A DNA stretch of 64,000 bases from Pyricularia pennisetigena. Lineage: Eukaryota; Ascomycota; Sordariomycetes; Magnaporthales; Pyriculariaceae. Location of the stretch: NCBI RefSeq assembly GCF_004337985.1, contig NW_021940918.1, positions 4,046,927-4,110,926 on the forward strand. Direction: 5' to 3'. Positions 1 through 11,089 of the stretch are shown piece by piece. A model generated the notes under the pieces. It was not told where the DNA came from. It did no database searches and saw only the letters and a list, made by a program, of their open reading frames with translations. The position numbers and the translations under genes were made by a program. The stretch's first letter is position 1. The number at the start of each line of letters is the position of its first letter.

Positions 1-865
1 TCGTGGACAAAGAGAAGTTGGAGCGTAACCCGGATTAGAAGCCACAACGGCGACCTGCGCCAGGGCATGAGACTGTTGTTCCACATCACTTCGCTGCGTG
101 TGTTCTTCCATACCCCTGGCGCATCTTGAACTTGCTTGGCGACAGGTCCCAGAAAGGCAGACATGAACTCAGTCACGTATACAGGATCTAGCGTATCTCG
201 TAGCTCCTCGTGAGACTGGCCGGCTTTTTTCACAAGAGGACAAGTGTCGGGATTTCTTTGATGGCAAAGCTTGTGCAGAAGCGCAGCGAAACAGGTCCGG
301 AACTTTTTATCACAGAAGGTTTCCAGGTTCATCGCCAGTGCAGGCCCAGGGAAGTATCGGCGGAGTCGACCTGGAGATTTCATAACGGCGGAGTTTAGGG
401 GAGAAAGCTCAAAAGACTCAATAGAGATAGAGTCCTTGCTCTTATAGACAAGAACGCCCGCGTTCTGGGAATGGGTATGTACTGGTACAGCCGCACCCGG
501 GCCTATTGTTTTTGTTAGTATTCATTAACCCCCTTTCCCTAGATTAGGGAGGCAATATGGAAAACAACATATTGTTAGGATAGTTACCGACCACTCTGGC
601 TGAGCTCTTGCAACACTCCTTCAAACCTGATGTAGTTGACATTTCCATTCTGATCTTGAGCTTAAACCATTCGTCGGATCATTGCCACTGCAGAGCGTAC
701 TAATCCATGTTTGGCGGAAGGGACGAAATCTTCAAGCTTCTCGGTGATTTTCAAGACAGTTGATTGCAGAGCTGAACTGTTGGTTGGATCCGAATCATCT
801 TCCTCGGGGAGCTTGGGTGGAAGGAAGACATGGTTCACCATGTACATGAACGCAGTCTTCGACAT
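1..865 (-). pseudogene. DUF6606/DUF3638-type giant protein, N-terminal part, probably broken
   Basis: The minus strand carries the N-terminus of the fungal DUF6606 family, very large proteins linked to DUF3638/DUF3645 and often annotated as ubiquitin-hydrolase-like. The start Met is at 865 and is followed by VNHVFLPPKLP, the usual family opening. After residue 67 a TAA (about 664-662) interrupts the frame, which then continues in register (DQNGNVNYIRFEGVLQEL). A GTAACT donor near 590 and a CCCAG acceptor near 460 lead into NAGVLVYKS, then PGRLRRYFPGPALAM and WRRSPLWLLIRV, all typical of DUF6606. The frame stays open to base 1, so the rest lies outside the window. A single stop could be a sequencing error or a mis-drawn exon edge, but the second, clearly decayed copy at 12 kb favours pseudogenisation. 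Biochemical function is not known to me. Confidence 0.7.
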
Positions 866-2199
866 TGAGAGTTAACTGACTGTAAAGAATATAATTGACA
901 AAAATAGTGAGACTTGGTTCAAGTTTCAAACTTCCCTGCTGAGACTGAAAACAATTGTTGAGTTGTTCTTTGTTAAAAGAAAGAGGCAAGCTCGCACATT
1001 TAACATAACAAAGGGGGTGCTGTGAACCGAGGAAAGATATCGTGCTAATACAGATTCAGAGAAATGAGAAAGGCTTAATAGAATAAAGACTTTCCGGGCC
1101 ATTGCAGGTGCAGGCTGACTGAAAATCACAAAAGTCACAACATGGTGTAAGTGATTTTCAGACTTCAATTCTCTTGCCAAATCCGTTAAGCAAGGCAAAC
1201 TGACACTCAAACTGTGAATCAATACCAAAACAGAAAGTATACTGGATAAAAGCGCACACCTTTATTGTTTTTGTTAAAGAGTTTGGTTGAGGTGAACCTT
1301 CTTGGTTACTGACATCCAGTATGGTGTGGTTATCCAAACACAGTAACAAAGTTTCAATGATCTTCTTAACTATAACTGAGAATTTGTCCTTATATCCTGA
1401 ACTAAGGCTGATCGCTATTTAGTCGCGTGTTTCAAGCTCAGTTTTTCGTCCCAATTACTAAGGCGTTTAGCGATAAAATATTATTCCTGTTGGAATTTTG
1501 AACTCCATTGACAAAAGTAAAACCTTTGTTGATAGGTGCAGAACACAAGGTTCGTACATAATCCAACTAGACAGATAAAGTACCAGTCATCTTATCTCAA
1601 ACTTGAGCATATGAACTGTGAACATCTTGGTTCACGTTCAACTTCTTCACATGTCAGGCAGAATTCACACACGTACTAAGAAAGGCGGAAATCTTGACTT
1701 CTGAATGCAAGGTAACTTATAGTTCAGACTTTGGAAACCCAAAAAAATCAACTTTCGCAAACCTTTGCTGGCACATGTCTCTAGATGTGAGCATCTTTAT
1801 CAGGTGCATAGTAAACCTAGGCTCCACTCTTATCAGAATCCTGTGTCTTTAATTTAGTCGACATGGGACGACGGGTAGACGCAAGGTGACTGGTTGCGTG
1901 GCTGAAAAAATTCAAAAGGCACATGCTCAAAAGGGCCATGATGATCTGCAAAATTAGCGTTATTGATGCTAGCGTTAAGAGGGCAAGGAAAGTCTTTCAC
2001 GGGAGCCCTAACTAACAGAATGCGGTACTTATTAAGCTTACATAGTAAGCTTAGATTCAATATTAACCTGTCGGCGGCTTCTTCTCTAGCTATTTATCTA
2101 GGCAAATCGAGCCTTGTTTTCGGATCGCGACGCAGTAGTTGGGTACTAAATATGTGTACGAACCCCGATTTGATGATAGACTGGAATGAAAAATGTACC
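866..2199. other. No recognisable gene
   Basis: Only short open frames with no recognisable motif on either strand. AT-rich, with no repeat found elsewhere in the window. Confidence 0.5.
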
Positions 2200-2300
2200 A
2201 CGTGGTAAACACGCTGGAGAGACGCTTTTAGTCCGAGGTTGGTGGACCCTGGACACGACCCTAGATTTGGCGTGGCGGTATAGTGATCAGGGCAGCCCTA
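2200..2300 (+). repeat. Decayed copy of the ~210-bp LTR family
   Basis: The stretch containing CACGCTGGAGAGACGC, then GGTGGACCCTGGACACGACCC and GGCGTGGCGG, aligns by eye with the middle of the LTR copies at 60463-60678 and 61679-61887. Ends and flanks are not recognisable, so this is an old fragment. Confidence 0.5.
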
Positions 2301-2534
2301 GTTGGCACTGTATGAAGCAATGTAGAAAGTTGATGTGTGTGGTAGAAAGCATGATAATTATGCCCCTAAGAGTACAGAGTCACCAAAGTTATCCACACTA
2401 TCTAATGAATGTTAAACACGGTTCTACGGAGCGACCGATCATCTTGTCCCATCAAGAGTTTCTATGTGCTGTACATTAATGTTACTCCGCACAAATACAG
2501 CACTGTGCAATGGATCGTAAAAATATCGACATTC

Positions 2535-2715
2535 ATCCTCGGTGCATGTGAATTTGGCAGTTTCGGTGCGGCACATGATGACAAACTTGAACCAGCTTTC
2601 ACCGATCGGATCGGCAAACTATATTTAACTAGACCTAGTCACTGGGATGGCGGGAGCTTAATCCATCTGATGTGGCCAATTGGCGAGCCGCGAAAACGCC
2701 TTGCACCCCTCTTCA
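2535..2715 (+). repeat. Dispersed repeat, copy A (partner at 7440-7640)
   Basis: Shares long runs with the minus strand of 7440-7640. Examples are GCCAATTGGCGAGCCGC, CGATCGGA followed by CGGC or CCGC, and GGCAGTTT. The similarity covers roughly 180 bases with many substitutions and small gaps. Both copies contain partial open frames ending in PIGEP, so the ancestor may have been coding. Family unknown. Confidence 0.6.
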
Positions 2716-2961
2716 AACCACCATCCACGCGGCAGACACCACTTTTATAACCTAGTATGTGGAATGTCTAGCAATCTAGTATTTTTGGCATTTAGATGTA
2801 CCCAAGTAACCAAAACTGGCATTGCATAATGTAACTTGGGTCCAGATCTTGGAGTTTGCCAGAAATTTCCTCTCTGATCGTGCCTTGTTATGAGCGGATA
2901 TCAAATCCAAAATGAACTTAATAGTTGCGCATCCTAGTAAAGTGACCTGCCTCCTGGATCA

Positions 2962-3681
2962 TTAGGAGGTGCCGCAAACAAAGCATGCCCTTTGCGAAGA
3001 GGAATAGCGTCCCAGCCATGTAGCGTATAATATACAAAGTGAAGTAGGTGCTGAAGTCCCGCCAGTCATCTCACTACTTTCCGAGTGAAATACCTCTCTA
3101 TTTTTTTTAAATCCATGAATCCAGTTTAGCCTCCCATTGTCCCTGATCGTGGCAGTAGGCGCATTCATCTGGCTCCCATTGGCCATCCTATCCACTTCAC
3201 ACACCGCCTCCGTTCGACACAATACGACATCCTCGACCGCATCATGCCCCTTCTTGATCAGTCCGGGAGCCAGCACGACTAGCGCTCTCGAACTGATTAC
3301 ACCATCGTTCTCGACTGCCATAGTGTCTGGATCAAACTTGTTCTGTCCAGGCGGCAGAACTTGCCACTCCACGGCGCTGTTGCGTAGGTGTATGTCCCGG
3401 TCAAGGGAAATTGCCGCGTCAAAACTGGTGGCCAATTCGTCCACTAGACCTGAGTTATTGCGTCCATAGTTATTCAACTGAAGCACGGAATGGATAAAAT
3501 CGGCTCGGTAGGCCAGAAGGGCCTTCCGGGCAGCAGGGTCGTTGTAGCGGTCGTTGCTTGGGTTTCCGGCGAGAAGATTCTCTTTATCGACCGACATTAA
3601 AACTTTGGTGCTAGGGTCTACTTGTCCGTCCGCCTTCATTTTGGGCGCGTCCAATACCTGGTTCGAAAACTTCACCATCAC
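2962..3681 (-). CDS. Hypothetical protein, about 239 residues
   Basis: A long minus-strand frame with coding-like composition (RKALLAYRADFIHSV, NSAVEWQVLPPGQNKFD). The first ATG in frame is the second codon of the longest frame, at about 3678. The frame stays open upstream to about 3725, where GATAGGTAG could be a splice acceptor, so a 5' exon is possible. No signal peptide, membrane segment or catalytic motif is visible and I do not recognise the family. The last 30 or so residues look less conserved and might be readthrough. It lies alone among degraded sequence, so it could itself be a fragment. Confidence 0.45.
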   Translation of the reverse strand: MMVKFSNQVLDAPKMKADGQVDPSTKVLMSVDKENLLAGNPSNDRYNDPAARKALLAYRADFIHSVLQLNNYGRNNSGLVDELATSFDAAISLDRDIHLRNSAVEWQVLPPGQNKFDPDTMAVENDGVISSRALVVLAPGLIKKGHDAVEDVVLCRTEAVCEVDRMANGSQMNAPTATIRDNGRLNWIHGFKKNREVFHSESSEMTGGTSAPTSLCILYATWLGRYSSSQRACFVCGTS

Positions 3682-3689
3682 TTTTGGAG

Positions 3690-5764
3690 GTCCATCCAGT
3701 CCGATCGCTTTATGGCTATTCGCCTACCTATCTGGAGAATCAATGCCCTTTACATTTAGAACGGGGTAGACTTGAAGCCTTTTACAAGGAGAAGAGCAGC
3801 AAAAAAGCACGAGACTAACGCAATATCCTCCTAATCCCTTGCATGTTTTGAAAAATCGCTCGTACGACACACGGTATCAGCTCTTGCAAATGTCTTGAAT
3901 ATTACGTGAAGGGAGGTTCATGCTGCGCATATGTCTGTCGGGCATGGGTTTACCTGTGCCATTGTTGGTTTTAATTAATAAAACCATGTGTGGCTAATAA
4001 GAGCGTTTTAGGTAAGTTCTTCAATCACCACATGTATCGGGAAAACAGCCGTGAACAACGGAATCCCGCCAGTGAAGGTTAGTTATGACTGCTCATAGGG
4101 CCATACTGTTCGACGATGTTCTCCTTTGCTCATGCCGCATCAACTTGCGAGTGACCTTGAAAAAATACTAGAAAGGGCACCCGATCAGTTTCAGCAAAGA
4201 AGTTCGACATTTGGAAACGGCATATTCCTATAGAACAACATTTGCGTTTGCCCCAAGAACAGCCGAAAAGGAGATCAAGGATCCTTGCGCAGCTGTTCTG
4301 ATCCTTTGCACCATGGTTGGACGGGATTATCCTGCAGTGGCTTTCTAAAATTTATAAAGTTCTGACTGATGGACAACGCCAAGACCTGAAAAGCAAGAAC
4401 GATATTCCCGATGCAGATGCTATTCTCGTTTTTACAGCCGGTCTGGATTTTATTTACAGGCAGAGACGAGGCAAAAGTCCTTCTCCCCGACTTCACTTAT
4501 TTCTGTCGTCAGTTGAGGGCTTCTGCACAACAACGACTGAGTCTGGGGCACTCGGGCTTACAGTCAAAGTATTGGTGGAGCTTTCGCAACGGGAAATAGG
4601 ACAATGTCAATTTGGAAGGCACACCATGTGATTATTCTTTCCTTTGTTGACATATAGTGCTAGATTTTCCTCCCATTTCTCTTATGACCCAAACGATATC
4701 TTACTAACGGGATGGCAGTCCTCGCAGCTTCACCAGCTAATGCATATCCACCTCGAAGCCTCGTTTGCAAGACGCACCGGGAGAACTCCGTCACCCCGTT
4801 TCCCACTGCGCCCAGGGTCACCGCCGCGAAGGTCACCCTCCGTTACGAGAGACGAACTACTTGTTAGATAGGTACCCGTAAGCATCCCGCCAAGAGCTCA
4901 AGCTTGTGGTCGTGGCTTTTTGTGATGATGTCGCAGCCTAGTACTTTTAGTACATTATGGGTTTCCTGCCATTCAAATTCTCGCTTGGCTTCTTCCGGAG
5001 CTTGCATCATCTTTGTCTTACTCGTTTTTTTCCACCGAAGTCTCCTGGCCTTTTGGGGAAGAGGCTTTGCTCTCAGCACTAACATCAACATGCATTTTGT
5101 TGCCAGTAGCCTCAATAGTCCCGCCGCCCGTTGGGTCTTCGTATGTGCTTGGCCGTCTTTTGTGCTGTTCTGCTCTGATCGCAAGAATAATTCCGCGCAA
5201 TAAAAGACTCTTCCAAAGCCAGGAAGCTCATAATTACGGGCGTCCTGGATACTCCTGACACCCAAATCGAAAAAGATCTAACATGTATTACACACCTTTC
5301 CATCAATGCCCTTCAACTACCAGACAAATTCGCCCTGAACAAGGTCCAAACCAATGTTCGCACAGCTGCAGGTGGAGAAGCAAAAGCTTTCGTTATCAAA
5401 GTCATCCAGATAATGTCGATATGGGAGATGTAGCTAAAGCCTGTGAATCTGGCGAACCTTTGAGGATCGGCACTTATATACAATTCAGATTCACTTTTGA
5501 AAACTTTGAGCGCACGGACAACAACAGGTGTTGCATCCTCTTATGCTAAGGCGGCGATCCCATGATTGACACGATTAGATGATAGCGGGGTAACCTAGAG
5601 GTTTTCTCATCCCGTCTTCGTCATCTCATGGGCAGATATCTGCGCCAAATCTAACCCTAACCGTTCTTATAACTTTGCAACTGTTGCGCTTATCATCTAA
5701 GACCAATAAGAAATGCGGTTGTCTAGTGCCAAACCCTTTGTGCGCTAATCCATCTCCCTAGATA
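3690..5764. other. No confident gene
   Basis: Several overlapping frames of 60-130 codons occur at 4275-4631 and 4864-5549 on both strands. None has a motif I recognise or a clear codon pattern. A plus-strand stretch at about 5235-5430 reads through without stops and could be an old exon, but I cannot assign it. Confidence 0.4.
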
Positions 5765-7085
5765 TCACAGCCGATTGTATCTGCAGCGGTGGCATGCCAT
5801 TATAAGGCATCTTTCGCACTCATAGATATAGTTTGGGAGGTAATCGTGACATTCCTCGCACCGATGCCTGCCCGATCGGTACTCCCAGCTAGTGTGTTGG
5901 CATTGGTGGTTCACCCTGAGATGAGCAGCGGCTTCTCGCATCCGTTCCTGACGCGCCAGAGGGTCCAAAAGTCGGACCTGTGGGTCTCTGGCGATGACGT
6001 TTGCGGCTCGACTATACAGGCGACGCTCGTCCCATTGTTGACAAGTGCAAGTCTTCCACCGCTCACCGCAAAGATAGCAAAATTGTGCTCGACAACGACA
6101 TGCTGTGCGTAATAATGCATCGGTAAGTCAATCTGCGAAAAAAAAAAAAATAAAAAAAAAAGAAAAAGGAATAAATAAAAAAAAAAAAACAAAAACCAAG
6201 TTCGACGATCCGGAAGCAGTTGTAGCACCGCTGCCAGCCCTCCTGGGCCGCTAGTTCCAGCACCTGATGGACGCCGGAATCCTGGGGGCAATCCCCGGTA
6301 TGCGCCGCACCCTTGCATGTCGTGCAGGTCCTCTTGTTGCACTTGATACAGACAGCCGTTTTTTAGACCTCGTTGACAAACTTTGGCGGCACAAACGTGG
6401 AGCACTTTGGGTCGTGGCAGTACACCTTTCTGGAAGTCTCCAGCTCCATCTCCTTGGCCTTGAACCGGCCTACCAGGTCCGGGGTCAGAAAGATGCGATT
6501 CTGATCTAGGGGTATGCGCTGCTGGCAGCAGCGCGGGGGATACAGAGACTCGTCAAGAGTTGAGGCTTGGAAGAGAGAGTTCAGACACCCTCGGCAGTAT
6601 TAGTGGGAGCAGGGACAGCGCGCCACATTGATAAAGTCAAACTCGTCGCCGCAACCGGTGCAATTCCTCCTTGGGCGCCGCTTAACAACGCGGCGAGTGC
6701 CCCACAAGGAAGATTCCGCCTCAGGGAGCTCATGGTCCTGGTCTTGGTTATCTTCCACTGGCTCTTCCCGGTCGGTGACGTAGAGGAGCTTCAGCTTGTC
6801 GACGAGCTCGTCGTCGAGCTGAGCATCCCGCTGTGCCTGCTCTGGGTCGAGGCACCTGATTGTGTCAGCATCTTTGGTCACGGCCTCAGCAATACTTTCG
6901 CACATGGTTCGATCGGACGCAAGAACTGCTTGTGTTGCGAGTTCCTTTCGGAAGAACTCCGTGGCGATGGCAATATCAGGGGGCCCGTCGTCTTCCCGGC
7001 CCTTGCCCTTTATTCCGGACTTTAGGGCGTCCAAGTCTTCCAGCATCAGCTGGATGGCCAGGGAGAGGGAAGCAGAGTCCATCAC
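5765..7085 (-). pseudogene. RBR-type (RING-IBR-RING) E3 ubiquitin ligase, inactivated
   Basis: Reading down the minus strand from the Met codons at 7085-7080 gives an acidic N-terminal region, then RING1 (CTGCGDEFDFINVARCPC...YCRGC), then an IBR with HDPKC, CIKCNKRTC and TTCKG. After an apparent intron the second RING half follows (FCYLCGERWKTC). The tail is His/Cys-rich (CEECHDYL, CERC, CHRC). RBR proteins transfer ubiquitin through a RING2 cysteine. Two in-frame TAA codons break the protein: one inside RING1 (about 6600-6598) and one inside the IBR (about 6366). The junction near 6120-6150, after a T-rich run (A-rich on the plus strand at 6139-6190), also looks frameshifted around the expected Cys/His cluster. 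It is therefore a recent pseudogene whose sequence is otherwise well preserved. Confidence 0.8.
6139..6190. repeat. A-rich low-complexity tract
   Basis: Near-homopolymeric A with scattered T and G on the plus strand. It coincides with the intron of the RBR pseudogene. Confidence 0.8.
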
Positions 7086-7439
7086 TTCGTCTTACTTCAA
7101 AATCTAACAAACGGAGAAAGAAAGAATAAAAGCGATAGCCTGAGTTGACTCTTTTTTCTTAACGAACTGATTTTGCGGCTTGCAAAAGGAGACCCTATGC
7201 TTTCATAATCGCAATTGGGGGGGAAATACGCAATATTTTAAACTCAAACATACAGATCAAAACAGCTTTCAGCCATCCAGATGTTGCGATTGGCTAGTCC
7301 ACTATTTGAGAGTGCGTTCTGCCAAATACCGATATGTGTGTTGATGAACTTTGACAGGGTTGCCACACAGCCGAACGAGAGGCAAAACTTTCAAAGAAGC
7401 TTAACAGAGCAATAAGTGGTTTGTACAAATGCTGCCTGC

Positions 7440-7640
7440 CACCCGGATGACGTCTCTTATTTAAAGATGGTTGCAAGGTTTCATCTTGCGGCTCGCCAAT
7501 TGGCAACTCCACACAGATTAAATTTCCGCCATCCTGTCGACTGAATAAAGTTCGGCGGTCCGATCGGCGAAGGGCGGTTTTTACGTTCAACTTTATCATT
7601 CATATACAGCTCACAAAAACTGCCAGTCTTACATTGGAGG
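7440..7640 (-). repeat. Dispersed repeat, copy B (partner at 2535-2715)
   Basis: Minus-strand counterpart of the repeat at 2535-2715; see that entry. The inverted arrangement rules out a simple tandem duplication. Confidence 0.6.
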
Positions 7641-8004
7641 ACGAATGCTGACATTACGCAAGCTTTGCATCTCGAATGACCTTACAACACTCATATGAAC
7701 ACGACGGAGCACATGCCATCATTTGGAACCCCATCTTTTCTGTTGAGAACAGAAGTCAACCCGACAAATCCTTTAAAATAAATGGTGGAAAATCCAACAA
7801 ACCTAAAATTAAACAAGGTGCGAAAAATGTGGCTACTACGACAGTAGTATTTATAAAAATGGTATCGCAGACACAGCTACATCTGTATAAAGATTTCAAC
7901 ACCTACCAACAGCATAAAATTCCATCCTTGATAAATTCGGAAAAAGCCCATACAAAAATCAAACTTTTGAGAAATTTCTGAGCCATTTCTCTGAAAGCAT
8001 TGCA
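7641..8004. other. Upstream region of the SMP gene
   Basis: A 101-codon plus-strand frame occurs at 7676-7981, but it is Lys/Asn-rich and has no motif. I treat it as chance. Confidence 0.35.
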
Positions 8005-8293
8005 ATGCCTAAAGAAAAGCCTACACCCATGACCAAGGATGCGGCCTCTCGCATACAGTCTGCCAACGTAAGCAACTGCCTAATGTTTCGAACTTGGTTT
8101 GCATTTTATTTTTTCACAATCAATAGGGCTGACTTCTTGGGACTTCTTTTGGTTCATTTTGTAGGACAAGCATTTTAACGAGACTGGCAACAGGAGCGGC
8201 TTTGCGGCTCGTGCCCAGTCCGCAGCTGACAAAAACCCAAATGTTGCTACCTCCAGCAACAACAATACACAAGCCGAGGGAACAAAGAAGTAG
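8005..8293 (+). CDS. Small SMP-domain-like protein, two exons
   Basis: Exon 1 is 8005-8067. The intron is 8068-8164, with a GTAAGC donor and TTGTAG acceptor. Exon 2 is 8165-8293, ending in TAG. The product is 63 residues. It begins MPKEKPTPMTKDAASRIQSA and later has GFAARAQSAADKN. The paired motif (PMTxxAASRIQS and FAARAQSAA) is the seed-maturation-protein-like repeat found in small conserved fungal proteins of about this length. Molecular role unknown to me; the family is usually discussed with stress or dormancy. The gene is intact, with clean splice signals, and stands out as a functional survivor between pseudogenes. Confidence 0.8.
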
Positions 8294-8700
8294 GCCTTGC
8301 CGTCCGCCAAAACTAGCTATCAGTGGTACCTGCTGCGCTTGGGGGAGTTTAACTTGAAGACGGCAGTACTTGGCTTTTATGCACGGGGGCTACAACTGTA
8401 AAGGGGATATATGTATAACTTTCAAGATAAAAGCCATTTACAGGAATAGCATACTACTGTGCACAAAATGAGATATTGGATTAGTGGACGCTGTGGTGGG
8501 AAAACGGGAGTTTGACAGACGATACAGCCAAATTTACGCAACATGATTCGGCCGAGTCAGTAATTCTTGCCACCGCTAAAACCTGTCAGTTCTCCCAGCC
8601 GAAAGAAATACAACTAAAATACCGGAAACTTAAAGCACCACCAAGTAGTCAGACCACTCGAGTTTTATCAACAGCGTCAAGTATAGTTGGTTAATTACCT
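8294..8700. other. No recognisable gene
   Basis: A 60-codon plus frame at 8512-8694 without motif. Nothing else seen. Confidence 0.4.
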
Positions 8701-8709
8701 CTCCATGGA

Positions 8710-9200
8710 TTCTACTTCCCTCATTCTTTCGGATGGAGACGCGCGACTGCGTTGGCTCGTTCTTGAGGATGTCGAGGGCAGCGATCTACCTGCCAAATAT
8801 GGTCGTGGAGCCTGTAGAACCTCCTTCTGATCTTCGTCGATATGTGCGGCCGTGCGTTCTGCTGGCGCTTTCTTTCTGGGGCAGGCGAGCATAGAAATAT
8901 GTAAGAACAAAGCACTTATTGGGTGCCTCGGAAAGCCATTATAACTTGACCCGGCTCTTAATGGAAACGAGTCGAAATTTCAGTCTTAAATGCCAAAGGA
9001 CGGACGTCGCTGCACAAAGCTTCTCAAGCGGGCCGTTTGGAGGTGCCTCAGCTGCTAGTGGAATGGTCGCGAATTTATGGCCGCTGCCAAGAATGGATGG
9101 ATACCTCCCAGACTGCATTTCCCAATACGATAAGCGAGGATGATCAGTTAGTGTATAGTCACGCGGATCCTCCTGGCCCCAAGACTTCAACCTTCCTATA
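8710..9200 (+). pseudogene. Ankyrin-repeat gene relic
   Basis: Three plus-strand pieces resemble ankyrin repeats but sit in different frames. They are about 8712-8830 (SDGDARLRWLVLEDVEGSD), 8922-8991 (GASESHYNLTRLLMETS) and 8990-9065 (AKGRTSLHKASQAGRLEV followed by QLLVE). The one-base shift between the second and third pieces, plus a stop after the first, shows decay. In ascomycetes such repeats are commonly the C-terminal part of NACHT/STAND proteins. No nucleotide-binding domain is left here. Confidence 0.55.
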
Positions 9201-9645
9201 GCAGACGAGTCGACCACTATTACACAGGACAGTTCTTCACTTGTCGTAAAGGACAAGCCACGTGAAACTCAAAGCAGTGTCGTACCACAAGCCCTATCTT
9301 CAGTCAAGTTTTAGCAGACGCGATGAGAGCTTATCTTTTTTCAGGGATTTAAATTGTCGGCGGGGATTTTTTGCAACGGTGGATGGCAATACTAGGGAAG
9401 AGGTTCAGTGGATACACTACCCTCTGGGTAGCACAGAAAGTGTCCAACGGATTCGTGTCATTTTCGGGGGCTGCATCGTATCACTCTAACCCTACCCAGG
9501 TGTATTGGCCGTTGTGTCAATAAGGAAAAGAAAAAAAAACATCATGCGTTTTGCAAGTATACCGGGTATATAGAACCGGCTGGCAGATAACTAGGCTATA
9601 TACAAGAAGTAACCCCAGCACATAGGAAAAGTCCTTTGACAGTAA

Positions 9646-10706
9646 TCAGGTTTCCAACGAAAGGCCAGAGCATGAGGTTTCCAGGCGCGCGATCTCGGGA
9701 AAAAGGTAATCATTAGGGCTACATTTTGGATTTAAATGCTGGTCAGACGAATGTAAATAAATTTTCATACGTCGTGACTCAAATAGTAATGCTTGACAAC
9801 ACCGAACTTTTAGCTGCAGCGCGGTTTTCTTTATGTCAGCAAAGCTGAAATTGCTGGATGGCTTTGGACGATGGGGCCATAGCCACTCATGGGGCAATTG
9901 TTTGAGCATCGCACCTAGCAGTACGGAGTTGCATTGAAACGTGCAGCCCGTCTTATCCTTGGCTAGCTTTTTGGAAAACCGGCGTATAGCATCGAGCACC
10001 TGACCCACCAAACTCTGTTGTTGAAAATGAACATTTTCTAATCCCTGGTTTAGCAAGTTGTCGTTGAGCTCGAACGGGGAGGGGACTTACCAATTATTGA
10101 GCTCCTAATGGGAAGTTTCATAGTTGGCATCGGGCCAGCTCCGTGAAGAATCGCTATTTTTGTTCCTGACTTTAGGATAATTGGCTTATTGAAGACCGAA
10201 CTAATCAGGATCCAAAAAACGAAATCTCTTGATAATGAAGTCGGGAGCGGTTTTCCGGTGAATGGCTCGATCCAAATATTAATATAAACCTCGAAAGCTT
10301 CGTAACACTGAAAATAGTCCACCATAACTGCAATCTTTGCCAGCATCTCGAAGTCCACCGACCGTGGAACTATCCTGTTCTTGCCATGGATGACATTAAA
10401 TAGGATTTTGAGGGCGTCGGGATCAAATCCTTCTTCGTCTTTCAGGCACACGTGGCGTAATCCATCTGCACAACTAACAGCTTCAAGCCAGGGTCCCGAT
10501 AGCATCGCTTCGAAGTAATATGAAGCTAGGGCCAAGTGCCTTGATGATACCTTGGCCTCGAACTCGTCGTAGACAAGTGATTTAACGTCATCCGAATCCG
10601 GTTCAGTGTTTTCTTTTTCTCGCCACGGGGCAAAAGTCTCGCTGGGAGAGAAGAAGAGGCGAATGATAATGTCGCCGTCGTCGATTCGAAAGATCAGGAC
10701 GGGCAA
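9646..10706 (-). CDS. BTB/POZ-domain protein with a damaged intron
   Basis: Exon 1 (10091-10706) encodes a fungal BTB domain. It has the VSSRHLALASYYFEAMLSG core, then DALKILFNVIHG and KIAVMVDYFQCYEA, followed by the usual linker. Exon 2 (9646-10070) continues the family with CTFQCNSVLLGAMLKQL. Such proteins are thought to act as adaptors or signalling scaffolds. Between the exons lies a GTAAGT donor, but only 20 bases (10071-10090) can be removed to keep the frame, and they contain no AG acceptor. That is too short for a normal intron, so the gene is probably broken or needs a frameshift. If joined, the product is 346 residues. The first codons overlap the ankyrin fragment on the opposite strand, so the true start may be lost. 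Confidence 0.65.
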
Positions 10707-10800
10707 ACGCCGCTGTCACGGGCCGCGGAGAACGGTCACGAGGCCGTCGTCAAACTGCTGCTCGATACAGGCAAGGTCGACGTCGATTCGAAGGATATAA
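10675..10800 (+). pseudogene. Ankyrin-repeat fragment
   Basis: The plus strand reads GQTPLSRAAENGHEAVVKLL, a complete ankyrin consensus unit, flanked by DSKD on both sides. It ends in AT-rich sequence after 10800. It overlaps the 5' end of the BTB gene on the other strand at about 10675-10706, marking a recombination junction. Typical of C-terminal repeats in fungal NACHT proteins. Confidence 0.65.
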
Positions 10801-11089
10801 ATTTGGGAAAAGATTTACCACCGCTTGCGAATCGCCCTGTCCCCCATGCAAATTCGGTTAATTAAAATATTTAAAAAATAAACCAAATCGTTGTTAATAA
10901 TTATACTAATTCCTGTACCCAACGTGCAAGCCGTATATTTTTACGATTTGTATTTAATTAATTATAAAGGAGTGTCAATCGTCGAACTAGCTAAATCACC
11001 ACCGCTTGCGACGAAAATCGACAAGTTGTCCTCAGACCTGAACCAGAAAGTTCTTTGGATGGACCCACAGGTACATGGCAAAGGCACTA

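Noticed and set aside
4864..5549. Overlapping frames near 5 kb as a gene
   Set aside because: Frames on both strands are similar in length, none shows conserved motifs, and splice joins could not be made.
5600..5670. Telomere-like CTAACCCTAACC
   Set aside because: Only two units, inside unique sequence. No array.
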